From contig JAMPFJ010000001.1 of assembly GCA_023664535.1 (NCBI GenBank), positions 107,534 to 171,533 of the forward strand: a stretch of DNA of 64,000 nt, given 5' to 3'. Shown here in pieces: positions 19,519 through 29,232 of this stretch (positions are counted from its first letter, which is position 1; every line of letters starts with the position of its first letter). Both the position numbers and the translations under genes were made by a program. Source of the stretch: Bacteroidales bacterium. GTDB taxonomy: Bacteria > Bacillota > Clostridia > Lachnospirales > Lachnospiraceae. The notes beneath the pieces were generated by a model. That model was not told where the DNA came from and ran no database searches. It saw nothing but the letters and a program-made list of their open reading frames with translations.

Positions 19519-20457
19519 GGAGTTCTTTTCCGGGCTGCAGAAGTGCAGAAATTTTTTTGTAGTATTATTCAGATTATGCTCATCGTAAATAAAGCCTACG
19601 GTACGTTTGGGAATGGCATGATCGAGGGGAAGTTCCATAACCTGTCCGTTTTCGATATAGGAGGAAACAAATTCCCGGACCACGCAGGCAACACCCATTC
19701 CGATGGCGGCGAAGTCAATCAGTAAATCCATATTATTGACTTCCAATACCTGCCCGGGATGGATATGGTGGCGTTCAAAATACTGCTCAATAAATTTCCG
19801 GGAAATATTTTCTTTGTCTAACAGCATCAAATTGGATTTTTCCAGAATTTCCTTCGGTGTAATCTTTTTCGCCCTGTGCCGTTCTTTGATGGCGGGCAGG
19901 GTACTTTGTTCCCTTACCGTTAAGTTGTCAAGATAAATCTGGGTGGCAACGAAGGTGTCCTGAATGGAGCGCAGAGGCATAAAATGAAAGCCTTTATCCA
20001 AGGGGGTTTCACATATCAGTCCGATGTCAATTTTTCCCTGGGTTAAAAGCTGTATAGTCTCAAAGGTGGGATTGCAGGCAATGGATACCTTGACATGGGG
20101 GTTTTCCCGGATAAAATCCTGTAAATAGGAAAGCAGAATGTGTTTGCACAGGGATGTGGATACCCCGATGCGAATCTGTCCTATGCCGAGCCGGTCAATC
20201 TGTTTTAACGTTTTTTCCGCCAGCTCAATGGAATCAAAGGCGGTAGAAAGATATTGAAACAAGGTTTCCCCCTCCGCAGTAAGCTTTACTCCCTTTTTAC
20301 TCCGGATAAACAGAGTGTGGTTCAGTGCATCCTCCAGCCTGGAAATAGACTTGGATACGGCGGGCTGGCTGATGTACAGCGCCTCGGCGGCTTTACTGAT
20401 ATTGCCGGTCTTTGCGGCTTCATAAAAAATTCTATAGTAGTTCAGATTTTGTTCCAT
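19504..20457 (-). CDS. LysR-family transcriptional regulator
   Basis: 317-residue LysR-type regulator. The N-terminal winged helix-turn-helix covers about residues 1-60 (FYEAAKTGNISKAAEALYISQPAVSKSISRLE), followed by the linker helix and a two-lobed effector domain beginning near RIGVSTSLCKHILL. The ATG at 20457-20455 (MEQNLNYYRIF) is chosen because it sits at the usual family start and has a purine-rich site (gaggga) upstream on its strand. It is divergent from leuC with about 230 bp between, so control of leuCDB is a reasonable inference. The effector is unknown. It converges on and overlaps the peptidase gene by 15 bp. Confidence 0.88.
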   Translation of the reverse strand: MEQNLNYYRIFYEAAKTGNISKAAEALYISQPAVSKSISRLEDALNHTLFIRSKKGVKLTAEGETLFQYLSTAFDSIELAEKTLKQIDRLGIGQIRIGVSTSLCKHILLSYLQDFIRENPHVKVSIACNPTFETIQLLTQGKIDIGLICETPLDKGFHFMPLRSIQDTFVATQIYLDNLTVREQSTLPAIKERHRAKKITPKEILEKSNLMLLDKENISRKFIEQYFERHHIHPGQVLEVNNMDLLIDFAAIGMGVACVVREFVSSYIENGQVMELPLDHAIPKRTVGFIYDEHNLNNTTKKFLHFCSPEKNSSQND

Positions 20458-20593
20458 TTCAAATTTCTCCCTCTTTACGGTGCTGCTGTTCTCCTGTATA
20501 ATAATAAAAGTTATCATTGAAAGCGGATGTATTACCTGTAATTATAACAGACGGCAGGGCTGTTGTAAAACAGAATGGTTTATTTTATAATCT

Positions 20594-20622
20594 TTGGTTA
20601 TTATATGTATTCAAAATATATA
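20594..20622 (+). promoter_or_regulatory. Possible leuC promoter in a very AT-rich divergent region
   Basis: TTGGTT at 20594-20599 and TATATA at 20617-20622 are separated by 17 bp. The surrounding 20580-20650 stretch is almost pure A/T and is the natural site for the divergent LysR protein. I found no T-box motif (TGGNACCGCG) here. Confidence 0.4.
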
Positions 20623-20686
20623 TTTTAATTATATAAAATTTTATGATAAGATAAAGAACATCAAGACAAAAAGGAGAGAAGTGGCT

Positions 20687-21952
20687 ATGGGAATGACAAT
20701 GACACAGAAAATCTTAGCTGCCCATGCAGGACTGCCCGCTGTGGAGGCAGGCCAGCTGATTGAGGCGGATTTGGATTTGGTATTAGGAAATGATGTGACA
20801 ACACCGGTGGCAATTCATGAGATGGAGAAGTTTAAGACCGATAAGGTATTTGATAAGGATAAAATTGCCATGGTACTGGACCATTTTACCCCGAATAAAG
20901 ATATTAAGAGCGCAGAGCACTGTAAATGCGTAAGGGAGTACGCCGGCGCACAGGAGATTACTAATTTCTTTGATGTGGGGGAAATGGGAATTGAGCATGC
21001 ACTGCTTCCGGAAAAAGGATTAATTGTGGCAGGAGAAACCTGTATCGGTGCGGATTCCCATACCTGTACCTACGGAGCATTAGGCGCATTTTCTACCGGT
21101 GTCGGTTCCACGGACATGGCGGCGGGAATGGCTACCGGTAAGGCATGGTTTAAGGTGCCTTCCGCAATTAAGTTTGTGCTGACGGGAAAACCGAAGAAAT
21201 GGGTCAGCGGTAAGGATGTGATTTTACACATTATCGGTCTCATTGGCGTGGACGGCGCACTTTATAAGTCCATGGAATTTGTGGGAGACGGTATTGCCGC
21301 CCTTTCCATGGATGACCGGTTCACCATGGCAAATATGGCGATTGAGGCAGGGGCAAAAAACGGTATTTTCCCGGTGGATGAGAAGACAGCTGCCTATATA
21401 AAGGAGCATTCGGTAAAGGAATATACGGTGTATGAGGCGGACGAGGACGCCCAGTATGATGAGACTTATACCATTGATTTAAGCGAGCTGGAGCCTACGG
21501 TGGCATTTCCCCATTTGCCGGAGAATACAAAGCCAATCAGCCAGGTACCGGAAATTAAGATTGACCAGGTGGTGATTGGTTCCTGCACAAATGGACGGAT
21601 TGAAGATTTGCGGATTGCTGCAAAGGTTATGGAGGGCAGGAAATGTGCAAGGGGACTGCGGGTAATCGTAATTCCGGCAACACAGGCAATCTATCTGCAG
21701 GCAATGGAGGAAGGACTGTTAAAGACTTTTGTCGAGGCAGGGGCAGTGGTATCCACGCCTACCTGCGGTCCCTGTCTGGGAGGACATATGGGGATTCTTG
21801 CGGCAGGGGAGAAGGCGGTAGCAACGACAAACCGTAACTTTGTCGGACGGATGGGACATGTGGATTCGGAGATTTATCTTGCTTCGCCGGCAGTGGCGGC
21901 AGCTTCGGCGGTAACCGGTAAGATTTCGTGTCCGTGCCAAATCGGAATGTAA
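20687..21952 (+). CDS. leuC: 3-isopropylmalate dehydratase large subunit
   Basis: 421 residues, the Fe-S catalytic subunit that isomerises 2- to 3-isopropylmalate in leucine synthesis, acting with LeuD. Cluster ligands are seen in GSCTNGR and CGPCLGG, and the substrate region in [11 protein letters not shown]. Its length matches the clostridial/archaeal two-subunit form rather than the longer proteobacterial LeuC. ATG 20687 ([10 protein letters not shown]) lies 10 bases after AAGGAG; a GTG at 20681 is possible. It is the first gene of leuC-leuD-leuB. Confidence 0.95.
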   Translation: MGMTMTQKILAAHAGLPAVEAGQLIEADLDLVLGNDVTTPVAIHEMEKFKTDKVFDKDKIAMVLDHFTPNKDIKSAEHCKCVREYAGAQEITNFFDVGEMGIEHALLPEKGLIVAGETCIGADSHTCTYGALGAFSTGVGSTDMAAGMATGKAWFKVPSAIKFVLTGKPKKWVSGKDVILHIIGLIGVDGALYKSMEFVGDGIAALSMDDRFTMANMAIEAGAKNGIFPVDEKTAAYIKEHSVKEYTVYEADEDAQYDETYTIDLSELEPTVAFPHLPENTKPISQVPEIKIDQVVIGSCTNGRIEDLRIAAKVMEGRKCARGLRVIVIPATQAIYLQAMEEGLLKTFVEAGAVVSTPTCGPCLGGHMGILAAGEKAVATTNRNFVGRMGHVDSEIYLASPAVAAASAVTGKISCPCQIGM

Positions 21953-22012
21953 ATCAGTGTTTAGGAAACAGACAGAATGGTTTGAATAATCGTTTAGTAT
22001 GGAGGTTAAAGT

Positions 22013-22498
22013 ATGAAAGCACAGGGAACAGTACACAAATATGGGGATAACGTGGATACCGACGTCATTATTCCGGCAAGATACCTAAATTCGTCGGACC
22101 CGGCGGAGCTGGCGAAGAACTGTATGGAGGATATTGATAAGGATTTTGTAAACCGGGTAAAGCCCGGAGACATTATGGTGGCAAATAAAAACTTCGGCTG
22201 CGGCTCGTCAAGAGAGCATGCGCCGATTGCCATTAAGGCAAGCGGGATTAGCTGCGTGATTGCGGAAACCTTTGCCAGGATTTTTTACCGCAATGCTATT
22301 AACATCGGACTTCCGATTATTGAATGTCCGGAGGCGGCAAAGGGTATTGAAGCCGGTGATGAGGTGGAAATTGATTTTGATTCCGGTATGATTTATGATA
22401 AGACAAAGGGTACAGAGTACAAAGGCCAGGCATTTCCACCATTTATGCAGGAGATTATCAAGGCGGAGGGGCTGGTAAATTATATCAATAACAAATAA
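22013..22498 (+). CDS. leuD: 3-isopropylmalate dehydratase small subunit
   Basis: 161-residue swivel-domain partner of LeuC. Motifs: [12 protein letters not shown] near the start, [14 protein letters not shown] in the middle and [19 protein letters not shown] sequence afterwards (seen as [12 protein letters not shown]). It lies 60 bp after leuC with a GGAGG site before ATG 22013, and 51 bp before leuB. Confidence 0.95.
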   Translation: MKAQGTVHKYGDNVDTDVIIPARYLNSSDPAELAKNCMEDIDKDFVNRVKPGDIMVANKNFGCGSSREHAPIAIKASGISCVIAETFARIFYRNAINIGLPIIECPEAAKGIEAGDEVEIDFDSGMIYDKTKGTEYKGQAFPPFMQEIIKAEGLVNYINNK

Positions 22499-22549
22499 AG
22501 GAACTCTGGCTCATCAAAGAAAAAAGGAAAAAGAAAAGGAAAGAAAGAG

Positions 22550-23632
22550 ATGAATTATCATTTAGCAGTAATCAAAGGCGACGGTATCGGACCGGAGGTC
22601 GTTACCGAGGCGATGAAAGTATTAGATAAGATTGGTGAAAAATTTGGACATACGTTTTGTTATGAACAGCTTTTAATGGGCGGATGCTCGATTGACGAAT
22701 ACGGGGTTCCCCTGACGGATGAGGCGGTAGCAAAGGCGAAGAAGTCTGATGCGGTACTATTAGGTTCAATCGGCGGGGATACCAGTACTTCACCGTGGTA
22801 TAAATTGGAACCGTCCTTAAGACCAGAGGCAGGCTTATTAAAAATCCGTAAGGAGCTGGGATTATTTGCCAATTTAAGACCGGCACTGCTGTATCCGGAG
22901 TTAAAGGGCGCCTGTCCGTTAAAGGAGGAGATTGCGGACAAGGGCTTTGACATGATGATTATGCGGGAGCTGACCGGCGGCTTATATTTTGGCGAACGGA
23001 AAACCGTGGAGGAGGACGGCAAAAGAAAAGCCGTGGATACGTTAACCTATTCCGAGGATGAAATTCGGAGAATTGCCATCCGGGGATTTGATATTGCCAT
23101 GAAGAGACGGAAAAAGGTGACGTCGGTGGATAAGGCGAATGTGCTGGATTCCTCCAGACTTTGGAGGGCGGTTGTCAATGAGGTGGCAAAGGATTATCCG
23201 GAGGTAGAGGTAGAGCATATGCTGGTAGATAACTGTGCGATGCAGTTAGTCAAAGACCCGGCGCAGTTTGATGTGATTCTGACCGAGAATATGTTTGGCG
23301 ATATTTTGTCCGATGAGGCTTCGATGGTAACCGGTTCCATTGGAATGTTAGCCTCTGCATCCTTAAATGAGACAAAGTTCGGCATGTATGAGCCAAGCGG
23401 CGGCTCGGCGCCGGATATTGCGGGACAGAATAAGGCAAATCCCATTGCGACGATTTTGTCTGCGGCGATGCTTCTCCGGTTTTCCCTGGACCTTGATAAA
23501 GAGGCGGATGCCATTGAAGCCGCCGTTAAAAAGGTGCTGGCAGACGGATACCGCACCTGCGATATTGTATCCGAGGGAACAACCCTGGTCAGCACTGCCG
23601 GGATGGGAGACTTGATTGTGGAGAGGATATAG
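22550..23632 (+). CDS. leuB: 3-isopropylmalate dehydrogenase
   Basis: 360-residue NAD-dependent decarboxylating dehydrogenase, the third leucine-specific step. Motifs: [10 protein letters not shown] at the N-terminus, [12 protein letters not shown], the catalytic Lys in [22 protein letters not shown] for metal binding and [13 protein letters not shown] for NAD. The length is normal. ATG 22550 follows an AAAGGAAAGAAAGAG purine tract. leuA is not in this window. Confidence 0.95.
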   Translation: MNYHLAVIKGDGIGPEVVTEAMKVLDKIGEKFGHTFCYEQLLMGGCSIDEYGVPLTDEAVAKAKKSDAVLLGSIGGDTSTSPWYKLEPSLRPEAGLLKIRKELGLFANLRPALLYPELKGACPLKEEIADKGFDMMIMRELTGGLYFGERKTVEEDGKRKAVDTLTYSEDEIRRIAIRGFDIAMKRRKKVTSVDKANVLDSSRLWRAVVNEVAKDYPEVEVEHMLVDNCAMQLVKDPAQFDVILTENMFGDILSDEASMVTGSIGMLASASLNETKFGMYEPSGGSAPDIAGQNKANPIATILSAAMLLRFSLDLDKEADAIEAAVKKVLADGYRTCDIVSEGTTLVSTAGMGDLIVERI

Positions 23633-23643
23633 GAGGTGCGCAT

Positions 23644-24117
23644 ATGGGTTATGTAGAAGGAAAATGTCCCGGGTGCGGAGGCACGGTACGGGAAAGGTGC
23701 AATGCGTGGGTATATGGCAGTCCGATAAGAACCTGCCCGCATTGCCAAAAAGAGTTTCTGGATAACCGGTGGAGAGAAGTTGCCATTGACGGATTTGTGC
23801 CCGGCTCTAAGAATGCAAGGTTCTATCTGTGGGGAATGATTGGATTTCTGGCAGCTACGGTTGTCTGCATTTTATGGCTGTGGAGGATGGTAAGCACGCA
23901 GGGGCATTATCCAATCAAATTAGTTGGATGTATCGTGGTTGGCATTGCTGGCACGATTGGGTGTGCGGTTGTATTTTTGCGGATTGTAACAGGGTATGAG
24001 GATAAACAAAATGCAAGATACATGGATGAATCCAGGAAAAGATTACAGGATACAGATTATGTCGATAAGCTCATTTCGTTTGGCTATACCGTTCCGGACG
24101 AATATAGGAAAGAATAA
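23644..24117 (+). CDS. Small membrane protein with N-terminal zinc ribbon, function unknown
   Basis: 157 residues. The N-terminus holds two knuckles, CPGCGG and CPHCQK, about 26 residues apart, a likely zinc ribbon. Two hydrophobic helices follow at about residues 60-80 and 95-117, and a charged tail ends in DEYRKE. It lies 11 bp after leuB and 28 bp before ilvD, so it is probably co-transcribed with the branched-chain genes. I recognise no family and see no catalytic motif. Confidence 0.7.
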   Translation: MGYVEGKCPGCGGTVRERCNAWVYGSPIRTCPHCQKEFLDNRWREVAIDGFVPGSKNARFYLWGMIGFLAATVVCILWLWRMVSTQGHYPIKLVGCIVVGIAGTIGCAVVFLRIVTGYEDKQNARYMDESRKRLQDTDYVDKLISFGYTVPDEYRKE

Positions 24118-24145
24118 TTAAAGAATAAAAAAGGAGACGATAGAA

Positions 24146-25807
24146 ATGAAGAGTGATAATGTAAAAGTTGGTATGCAGCAGGCGCCGCACAGGTCTTTAT
24201 TTAATGCCCTTGGCATGACCGAGGAAGAATTGGCGAAACCGTTAGTCGGTATCGTATGTTCCTATAACGAGATTGTTCCGGGACATATGAACCTGGATAA
24301 GATTGCCCAGGCGGTGAAAATGGGAGTGGCTGCCGCAGGCGGTACACCGATTATGTTTCCGGCGATTGCCGTATGCGACGGAATTGCCATGGGGCATATC
24401 GGAATGAAATATTCCCTGGTGACCAGGGACTTAATTGCGGATTCAACGGAATGTATGGCAATCGCCCATCAGTTTGACGCGCTGGTCATGATTCCCAACT
24501 GTGATAAAAATGTGCCCGGACTGTTGATGGCGGCGGCAAGAGTAAATGTGCCTACGGTATTTGTATCCGGTGGACCGATGCTGGCGGGGCATGTTAAGGG
24601 ACATAAAACCTCCCTTTCCTCCATGTTTGAGGCGGTTGGCTCCTATGCGGCAGGCTCCATGACGGAGGAAGATGTTGACGAGTTTGAGTGTAAGGCATGT
24701 CCGACCTGCGGTTCATGCTCCGGCATGTATACGGCAAATTCCATGAACTGCCTGACGGAAGCGCTGGGGATGGGACTTCCCGGAAACGGAACCATTCCGG
24801 CAGTATATTCCGAACGGCTTAAGCTGGCAAAGCATGCGGGCATGGCGGTGATGGAAATGTATAATAAAAATATCCGTCCAAGGGATATCATTACAAAAGA
24901 GGCAATCATGAATGCATTAACGGTGGATATGGCGCTGGGCTGTTCAACAAATTCCATGCTGCATATTCCTGCCATTGCCCATGAGATAGGTTTTGATTTT
25001 GATATTTCCCTGGCAAATGAAATCAGTGCAAAGACGCCGAATCTCTGCCATCTGGCGCCGGCAGGTCCTACCTATATGGAGGATTTAAACGAAGCCGGCG
25101 GTGTGTATGCCGTAATTAACCAGTTAAAGAGTGCGGGGTTAATCAACGAGGACTGCATGACCGTAACCGGTAAGACAATCGGCGAGGCGGTAGCGGACTG
25201 TCAGAATAAAAATACCGAGGTAATCCGTCCAATGGATAATCCGTACAGTGCAACGGGCGGTCTTGCCGTCTTAAAGGGTAACCTTGCACCGGACGGCTCG
25301 GTAGTAAAACGTTCTGCGGTTGTTCCGGAAATGATGAAGCATGAAGGTCCTGCAAGGGTATTTGACTGTGAAGAGGATGCCATTGCCGCAATAAAGGGCG
25401 GAAAGATTGTTGCCGGCGACGTAGTGGTAATCCGTTATGAGGGTCCTAAAGGCGGGCCGGGTATGCGGGAAATGTTAAACCCGACATCTGCCATTGCGGG
25501 TATGGGACTCGGTTCTTCGGTAGCATTGATTACCGACGGAAGGTTCTCCGGGGCAAGCCGTGGCGCATCCATCGGACACGTATCGCCGGAAGCCGCTGTT
25601 GGCGGTCCCATTGCCTTTGTGAAAGAGGGGGATATCATTAAGATTGATATTGACAGCCATAGCCTGGAGCTGGATATTTCGGAAGAGGAGATGGCAAAAC
25701 GGAAAGCGGAATGGGTACCAAGGGAGCCTAAGGTAACCACCGGATATCTGGCAAGATACGCAAAAATGGTTACTTCCGGTAACCGCGGCGCCGTTTTGGA
25801 GTTTTAG
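24146..25807 (+). CDS. ilvD: Dihydroxy-acid dehydratase
   Basis: 553 residues, the Fe-S dehydratase giving the 2-keto acids of valine and isoleucine. Cys motifs CDKNVPG and [18 protein letters not shown] are the expected cluster ligands, and the C-terminal part has [12 protein letters not shown] and [10 protein letters not shown]. The length is standard. Start ATG 24146 follows AAAGGAGACG. ilvB follows after a 136-bp gap. Confidence 0.96.
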   Translation: MKSDNVKVGMQQAPHRSLFNALGMTEEELAKPLVGIVCSYNEIVPGHMNLDKIAQAVKMGVAAAGGTPIMFPAIAVCDGIAMGHIGMKYSLVTRDLIADSTECMAIAHQFDALVMIPNCDKNVPGLLMAAARVNVPTVFVSGGPMLAGHVKGHKTSLSSMFEAVGSYAAGSMTEEDVDEFECKACPTCGSCSGMYTANSMNCLTEALGMGLPGNGTIPAVYSERLKLAKHAGMAVMEMYNKNIRPRDIITKEAIMNALTVDMALGCSTNSMLHIPAIAHEIGFDFDISLANEISAKTPNLCHLAPAGPTYMEDLNEAGGVYAVINQLKSAGLINEDCMTVTGKTIGEAVADCQNKNTEVIRPMDNPYSATGGLAVLKGNLAPDGSVVKRSAVVPEMMKHEGPARVFDCEEDAIAAIKGGKIVAGDVVVIRYEGPKGGPGMREMLNPTSAIAGMGLGSSVALITDGRFSGASRGASIGHVSPEAAVGGPIAFVKEGDIIKIDIDSHSLELDISEEEMAKRKAEWVPREPKVTTGYLARYAKMVTSGNRGAVLEF

Positions 25808-25943
25808 AAAAAATAAAAAAATTCTTTACAAAGAAGGCGTGGGGCTTTATTATGGTAAGGATGAATGGTGAAGAGCAAAGGGTACGGGAAAATATTGTAC
25901 CTTCAGATAATTGCTTGAGGAGAATAATAAGGAGAAATGAGAG

Positions 25944-27623
25944 ATGAAACAGTTAACAGGTTCGGAAATTATAATTGAATGCTTGAAAGAACAGGGTGTT
26001 GATACGGTATTCGGTTATCCGGGTGGAACCATTTTAAATGTCTATGATGCGCTTTATCAGCATCAGGATGAGATTACCCATGTACTGACTTCTCATGAGC
26101 AGGGAGCGTCCCATGCCGCAGACGGATATGCAAGGGCTACCGGTAAGGTTGGTGTATGTATGGCGACATCGGGTCCCGGTGCAACAAATCTGGTTACCGG
26201 AATTGCAACGGCATATATGGATTCCATTCCTATGGTTGCCATTACCGCAAATGTAGGAGTTTCCCTGCTGGGTAAGGATTCTTTCCAGGAGGTGGATATT
26301 GCCGGTGTGGTTATGCCGGTGACCAAACACAGCTTTATTGTAAAGAATGTACATGAACTGGCAAAAACTATTCGCCGTGCATTTAAGATTGCCCAGACGG
26401 GGAGACCCGGTCCGGTATTGGTGGATGTGACAAAGGACGTTACCTCAAATCTTGCGGATTATGAGTACAAAAAGCCGGAAGAGATTCTGCCGGTAACCGG
26501 CAGCATTAAGGAAGAGGAGCTTAACGAGGTAGCGAAGCTGATTAAAAAATCAAAGAAGCCGTTTATCATGGCAGGTGGCGGAGTGGTTGCAGCAGGGGCT
26601 TATCGGGAATTCAGACAGTTTGCAAAGCTCATGGACGCACCGGTATGTGATACCCTGATGGGCAAGGGCGTAATGGACGGTAACGATTCGCATTATACGG
26701 GAATGGTTGGGATGCACGGAACGAAGGTTTCTAACTTTGGCGTCACCGCTTCCGATTTACTGGTGGTTGTCGGCGGACGTTTTTCTGACAGGGTAATCGG
26801 GAATGCCAAGAAATTTGCCAATGATGCCAAGATTGTGCAGATTGATGTGGACGCAGCGGAAATCAATAAAAATATTGTTGTGGACGCAAGCATTGTCGGA
26901 GATGCAAAGGAGGTTCTGGCAAGGCTGAACCAGATGATTGAGCAAAAGGATAACCGGGAATGGCTGGAGGAGATTGAAGCGTTAAAGAAACAGTTCCCCA
27001 ATACCTATCCGACAGATAAACTGACTGGGCCTACCGTTATTTCCAAAATTTATGAGCTGACTAAGGGCGATGCCATTATTACCACGGACGTTGGACAGCA
27101 TCAGATGTGGGCGGCGCAGATGTACAGGTATAAGGAGCCAAGGCAGCTGCTGACCTCCGGAGGACTGGGCACTATGGGATATGGTCTTGGTGCAAGCATC
27201 GGTGCAAAGGTCAGCAGAAGGGATAAGGTAGTCGTGAATATTGCGGGAGACGGGTGTTTCCGGATGAATATGAATGAAATTGCCACTGCAGCACGCTATA
27301 ATATTCCGATTATTCAGGTAGTGATTAACAATCATGTGCTGGGCATGGTACGCCAGTGGCAGACATTATTTTACGATAAGCGGTATTCCAATACCGTGTT
27401 AAATGATGCCGTTGATTTTGTCAAGGTTTCGGAAGGCATGGGGGCTTTGGCATTCAGAGCGGAGACGCTCCCCGAATTTGAGGAGGCTTTTAAGAAGGCG
27501 CTGGAAGCCGGCAGACCCTGCGTCATTGACGCACAGATTGATGCGGACGATAAGGTATGGCCAATGGTGGCAGCCGGACAGCCGATTGCGACCTGCTTCT
27601 CGGAAGAGGATATTGAAAAATAA
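25944..27623 (+). CDS. ilvB: Acetolactate synthase, large (catalytic) subunit
   Basis: 559-residue thiamine-diphosphate enzyme making acetolactate and acetohydroxybutyrate. The N-terminal PYR domain has VFGYPGGTILNVYD and the catalytic Glu in TSHEQGASHAADGYAR. The central FAD-type domain follows, and the C-terminal PP domain has GDGCFRMNMNEIATA and VINNHVLGMVRQWQ. No small regulatory subunit (ilvN/ilvH) is adjacent. The upstream gap 25808-25943 has a small inverted repeat (gggtac / gtacctt) but no T-box that I can see. The stop codon lies inside a direct repeat flanking a palindromic element. Confidence 0.95.
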   Translation: MKQLTGSEIIIECLKEQGVDTVFGYPGGTILNVYDALYQHQDEITHVLTSHEQGASHAADGYARATGKVGVCMATSGPGATNLVTGIATAYMDSIPMVAITANVGVSLLGKDSFQEVDIAGVVMPVTKHSFIVKNVHELAKTIRRAFKIAQTGRPGPVLVDVTKDVTSNLADYEYKKPEEILPVTGSIKEEELNEVAKLIKKSKKPFIMAGGGVVAAGAYREFRQFAKLMDAPVCDTLMGKGVMDGNDSHYTGMVGMHGTKVSNFGVTASDLLVVVGGRFSDRVIGNAKKFANDAKIVQIDVDAAEINKNIVVDASIVGDAKEVLARLNQMIEQKDNREWLEEIEALKKQFPNTYPTDKLTGPTVISKIYELTKGDAIITTDVGQHQMWAAQMYRYKEPRQLLTSGGLGTMGYGLGASIGAKVSRRDKVVVNIAGDGCFRMNMNEIATAARYNIPIIQVVINNHVLGMVRQWQTLFYDKRYSNTVLNDAVDFVKVSEGMGALAFRAETLPEFEEAFKKALEAGRPCVIDAQIDADDKVWPMVAAGQPIATCFSEEDIEK

Positions 27624-27630
27624 AGGAAAT

Positions 27631-27836
27631 CAGGTATTTGCGAAACTTAAGCTTTTCAAGACGTCCGTTGTACAATATAGACAAATCAATACAGGCACGC
27701 TTGCGCTGCTTGTCGCTCGCAACAGTGCTAAGCTCGAAAAAACCTCGCTAAGCACTGGCGGCTCCAAAGCACCTTGTTTATGATATTGTCTATATTGCAC
27801 AACTGGATTTTGAAATTGGGAGTTTCGCAATTACCT
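27631..27836 (+). mobile_element. Palindromic element class I, copy A (diverged core)
   Basis: A 206-bp palindrome-like element without coding capacity. Ends are aggtatttgcgaaact and agtttcgcaattacct; inner arms are gttgtacaatatagacaaat and attgtctatattgcacaac. It is flanked by aaataaaggaaat (27618-27630) and aaataaagaaaat (27837-27849), 12 of 13 identical, a likely target duplication that includes the ilvB stop. The core hairpin differs from the other copies (cagtgctaagc...gctaagcactg) yet still pairs. Confidence 0.75.
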
Positions 27837-27884
27837 AAATAAAGAAAATGTATAACAGGATAGAAGCATATAGGAGGATATAAC

Positions 27885-28967
27885 ATGGAAAGAGTTTACA
27901 ATTTTTCAGCAGGACCGTCTGTATTACCCGAGGTGGTGTTAAAGCAGGCGGCGGAAGAGATGCTTAACTACAACGGTACAGGGATGAGTGTGATGGAGAT
28001 GAGCCACCGCTCCAAAGCCTTTGAGGAGATTATAAAGGATGCAGAGCAGGATTTACGGGATTTGTTAGAGATTCCGGACAACTACAAGGTACTGTTTTTA
28101 CAGGGGGGAGCATCCCAGCAGTTTGCGGCAATTCCGATGAACCTGATGAAAAACGGTGTGGCAGACTATATTATTACGGGGCAGTGGGCAAAGAAAGCCT
28201 TTGAAGAAGCAAAGAAGTATGGTAATGCCAAAGCGGTTGCCTCTTCTGCGGATAAGACTTTTTCCTATATTCCGGACTGCAGCAATCTGGATATTGACGA
28301 TGATGCGGATTATGTATATATCTGCCACAATAATACGATTTACGGAACAACCTATAAAAAGCTTCCCAATACCAAAGGTAAGCTTTTAGTGGCAGACATG
28401 TCCTCCGATATTTTATCCCAGCCGGTAAATGTAGAGGATTATGGGTTAATTTATTTCGGCGTCCAGAAAAATGTGGGTCCCGCCGGGGTGGTTGTGGTCA
28501 TTATCCGTGAGGATTTGATTACCGATGAGGTATTACCGGGGACCCCCACCATGTTAAAGTATAAGACTCAGGCGGATGCAGATTCGCTGTATAATACGCC
28601 GCCCTGTTACGGTATTTATATTTGCGGCAAGGTGTTTAAATGGGTGAAGGAAATGGGCGGACTTTCCGCAATGAAGATTCATAACGAGAAAAAAGCAGCA
28701 ATTCTTTACGATTTTCTGGATTCCTCCAAGCTCTTTAAGGGAACGGTGGAAAAAGAGGACCGTTCGCTGATGAATGTTCCGTTCGTAACCGGAAATGATG
28801 AGCTGGATGCAAAGTTTGTCAAGGAGGCAACGGCAGCAGGCTTTGTTAACTTAAAGGGACACAGAAGCGTCGGCGGCATGCGTGCATCCATTTATAATGC
28901 TATGCCGATTGAGGGCGTGGAAAAGCTTGTGGAGTTTATGAAGAAATTTGAGGCAGAGAATCAATAA
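27885..28967 (+). CDS. serC: Phosphoserine aminotransferase
   Basis: 360-residue PLP enzyme converting 3-phosphohydroxypyruvate to phosphoserine. The N-terminus NFSAGPSVLPEVVL is diagnostic, QGGASQQFAAIPMN binds phosphate/PLP, and GVQKNVGPAGVVV holds the Schiff-base Lys. The C-terminal motif is GHRSVGGMRASIYNAMP. Start ATG 27885 follows AGGAGG. It is followed by serA, its pathway neighbour, after a palindromic element; a second copy precedes it in the opposite orientation. Confidence 0.96.
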   Translation: MERVYNFSAGPSVLPEVVLKQAAEEMLNYNGTGMSVMEMSHRSKAFEEIIKDAEQDLRDLLEIPDNYKVLFLQGGASQQFAAIPMNLMKNGVADYIITGQWAKKAFEEAKKYGNAKAVASSADKTFSYIPDCSNLDIDDDADYVYICHNNTIYGTTYKKLPNTKGKLLVADMSSDILSQPVNVEDYGLIYFGVQKNVGPAGVVVVIIREDLITDEVLPGTPTMLKYKTQADADSLYNTPPCYGIYICGKVFKWVKEMGGLSAMKIHNEKKAAILYDFLDSSKLFKGTVEKEDRSLMNVPFVTGNDELDAKFVKEATAAGFVNLKGHRSVGGMRASIYNAMPIEGVEKLVEFMKKFEAENQ

Positions 28968-28991
28968 TCTGGCAGGAATGAATAAGGGAAA

Positions 28992-29201
28992 TAGGTAATT
29001 GCGAAACTCTCTATTTTCAAAATCTAGTTGTGCAATGTAGACAAATAGCATAAGCAGGTGCTTTGGAGCCGTTGGTACTTAGGTGCCGTATTTTGGCACC
29101 TTATGTACCATTACGTGCGACAAGCAGCGAAAGTGTACCTGCGTTGATTTGTCTACATTGTACAACGGATGCTGGCAAAAACAGAGCTTCGCAATTACCT
29201 A
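28992..29201 (-). mobile_element. Palindromic element class I, copy B (inverted relative to A and D)
   Basis: A 210-bp element with ends taggtaattgcgaaactc and cgcaattaccta. Its strand-reversed sequence closely matches copy D. The core reads ggtacttaggtgcc...ggcaccttatgtacc on the plus strand. Flanks atgaataagggaaa (28978-28991) and ataaataaggaaaa (29202-29215) agree at 12 of 14 positions, a probable aged target duplication. It separates serC from serA. Confidence 0.8.
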
Positions 29202-29232
29202 ATAAATAAGGAAAAGTAAGGAAGGAGCCATT

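Noticed and set aside
25808..25943. T-box or leader-peptide attenuator before ilvB
   Set aside because: No TGGNACCGCG motif, no run of Leu/Ile/Val codons and no terminator; only a short inverted repeat.
27403..27783. Plus-strand frame running from ilvB into element A
   Set aside because: Out of frame with ilvB and then reads through noncoding palindrome sequence.
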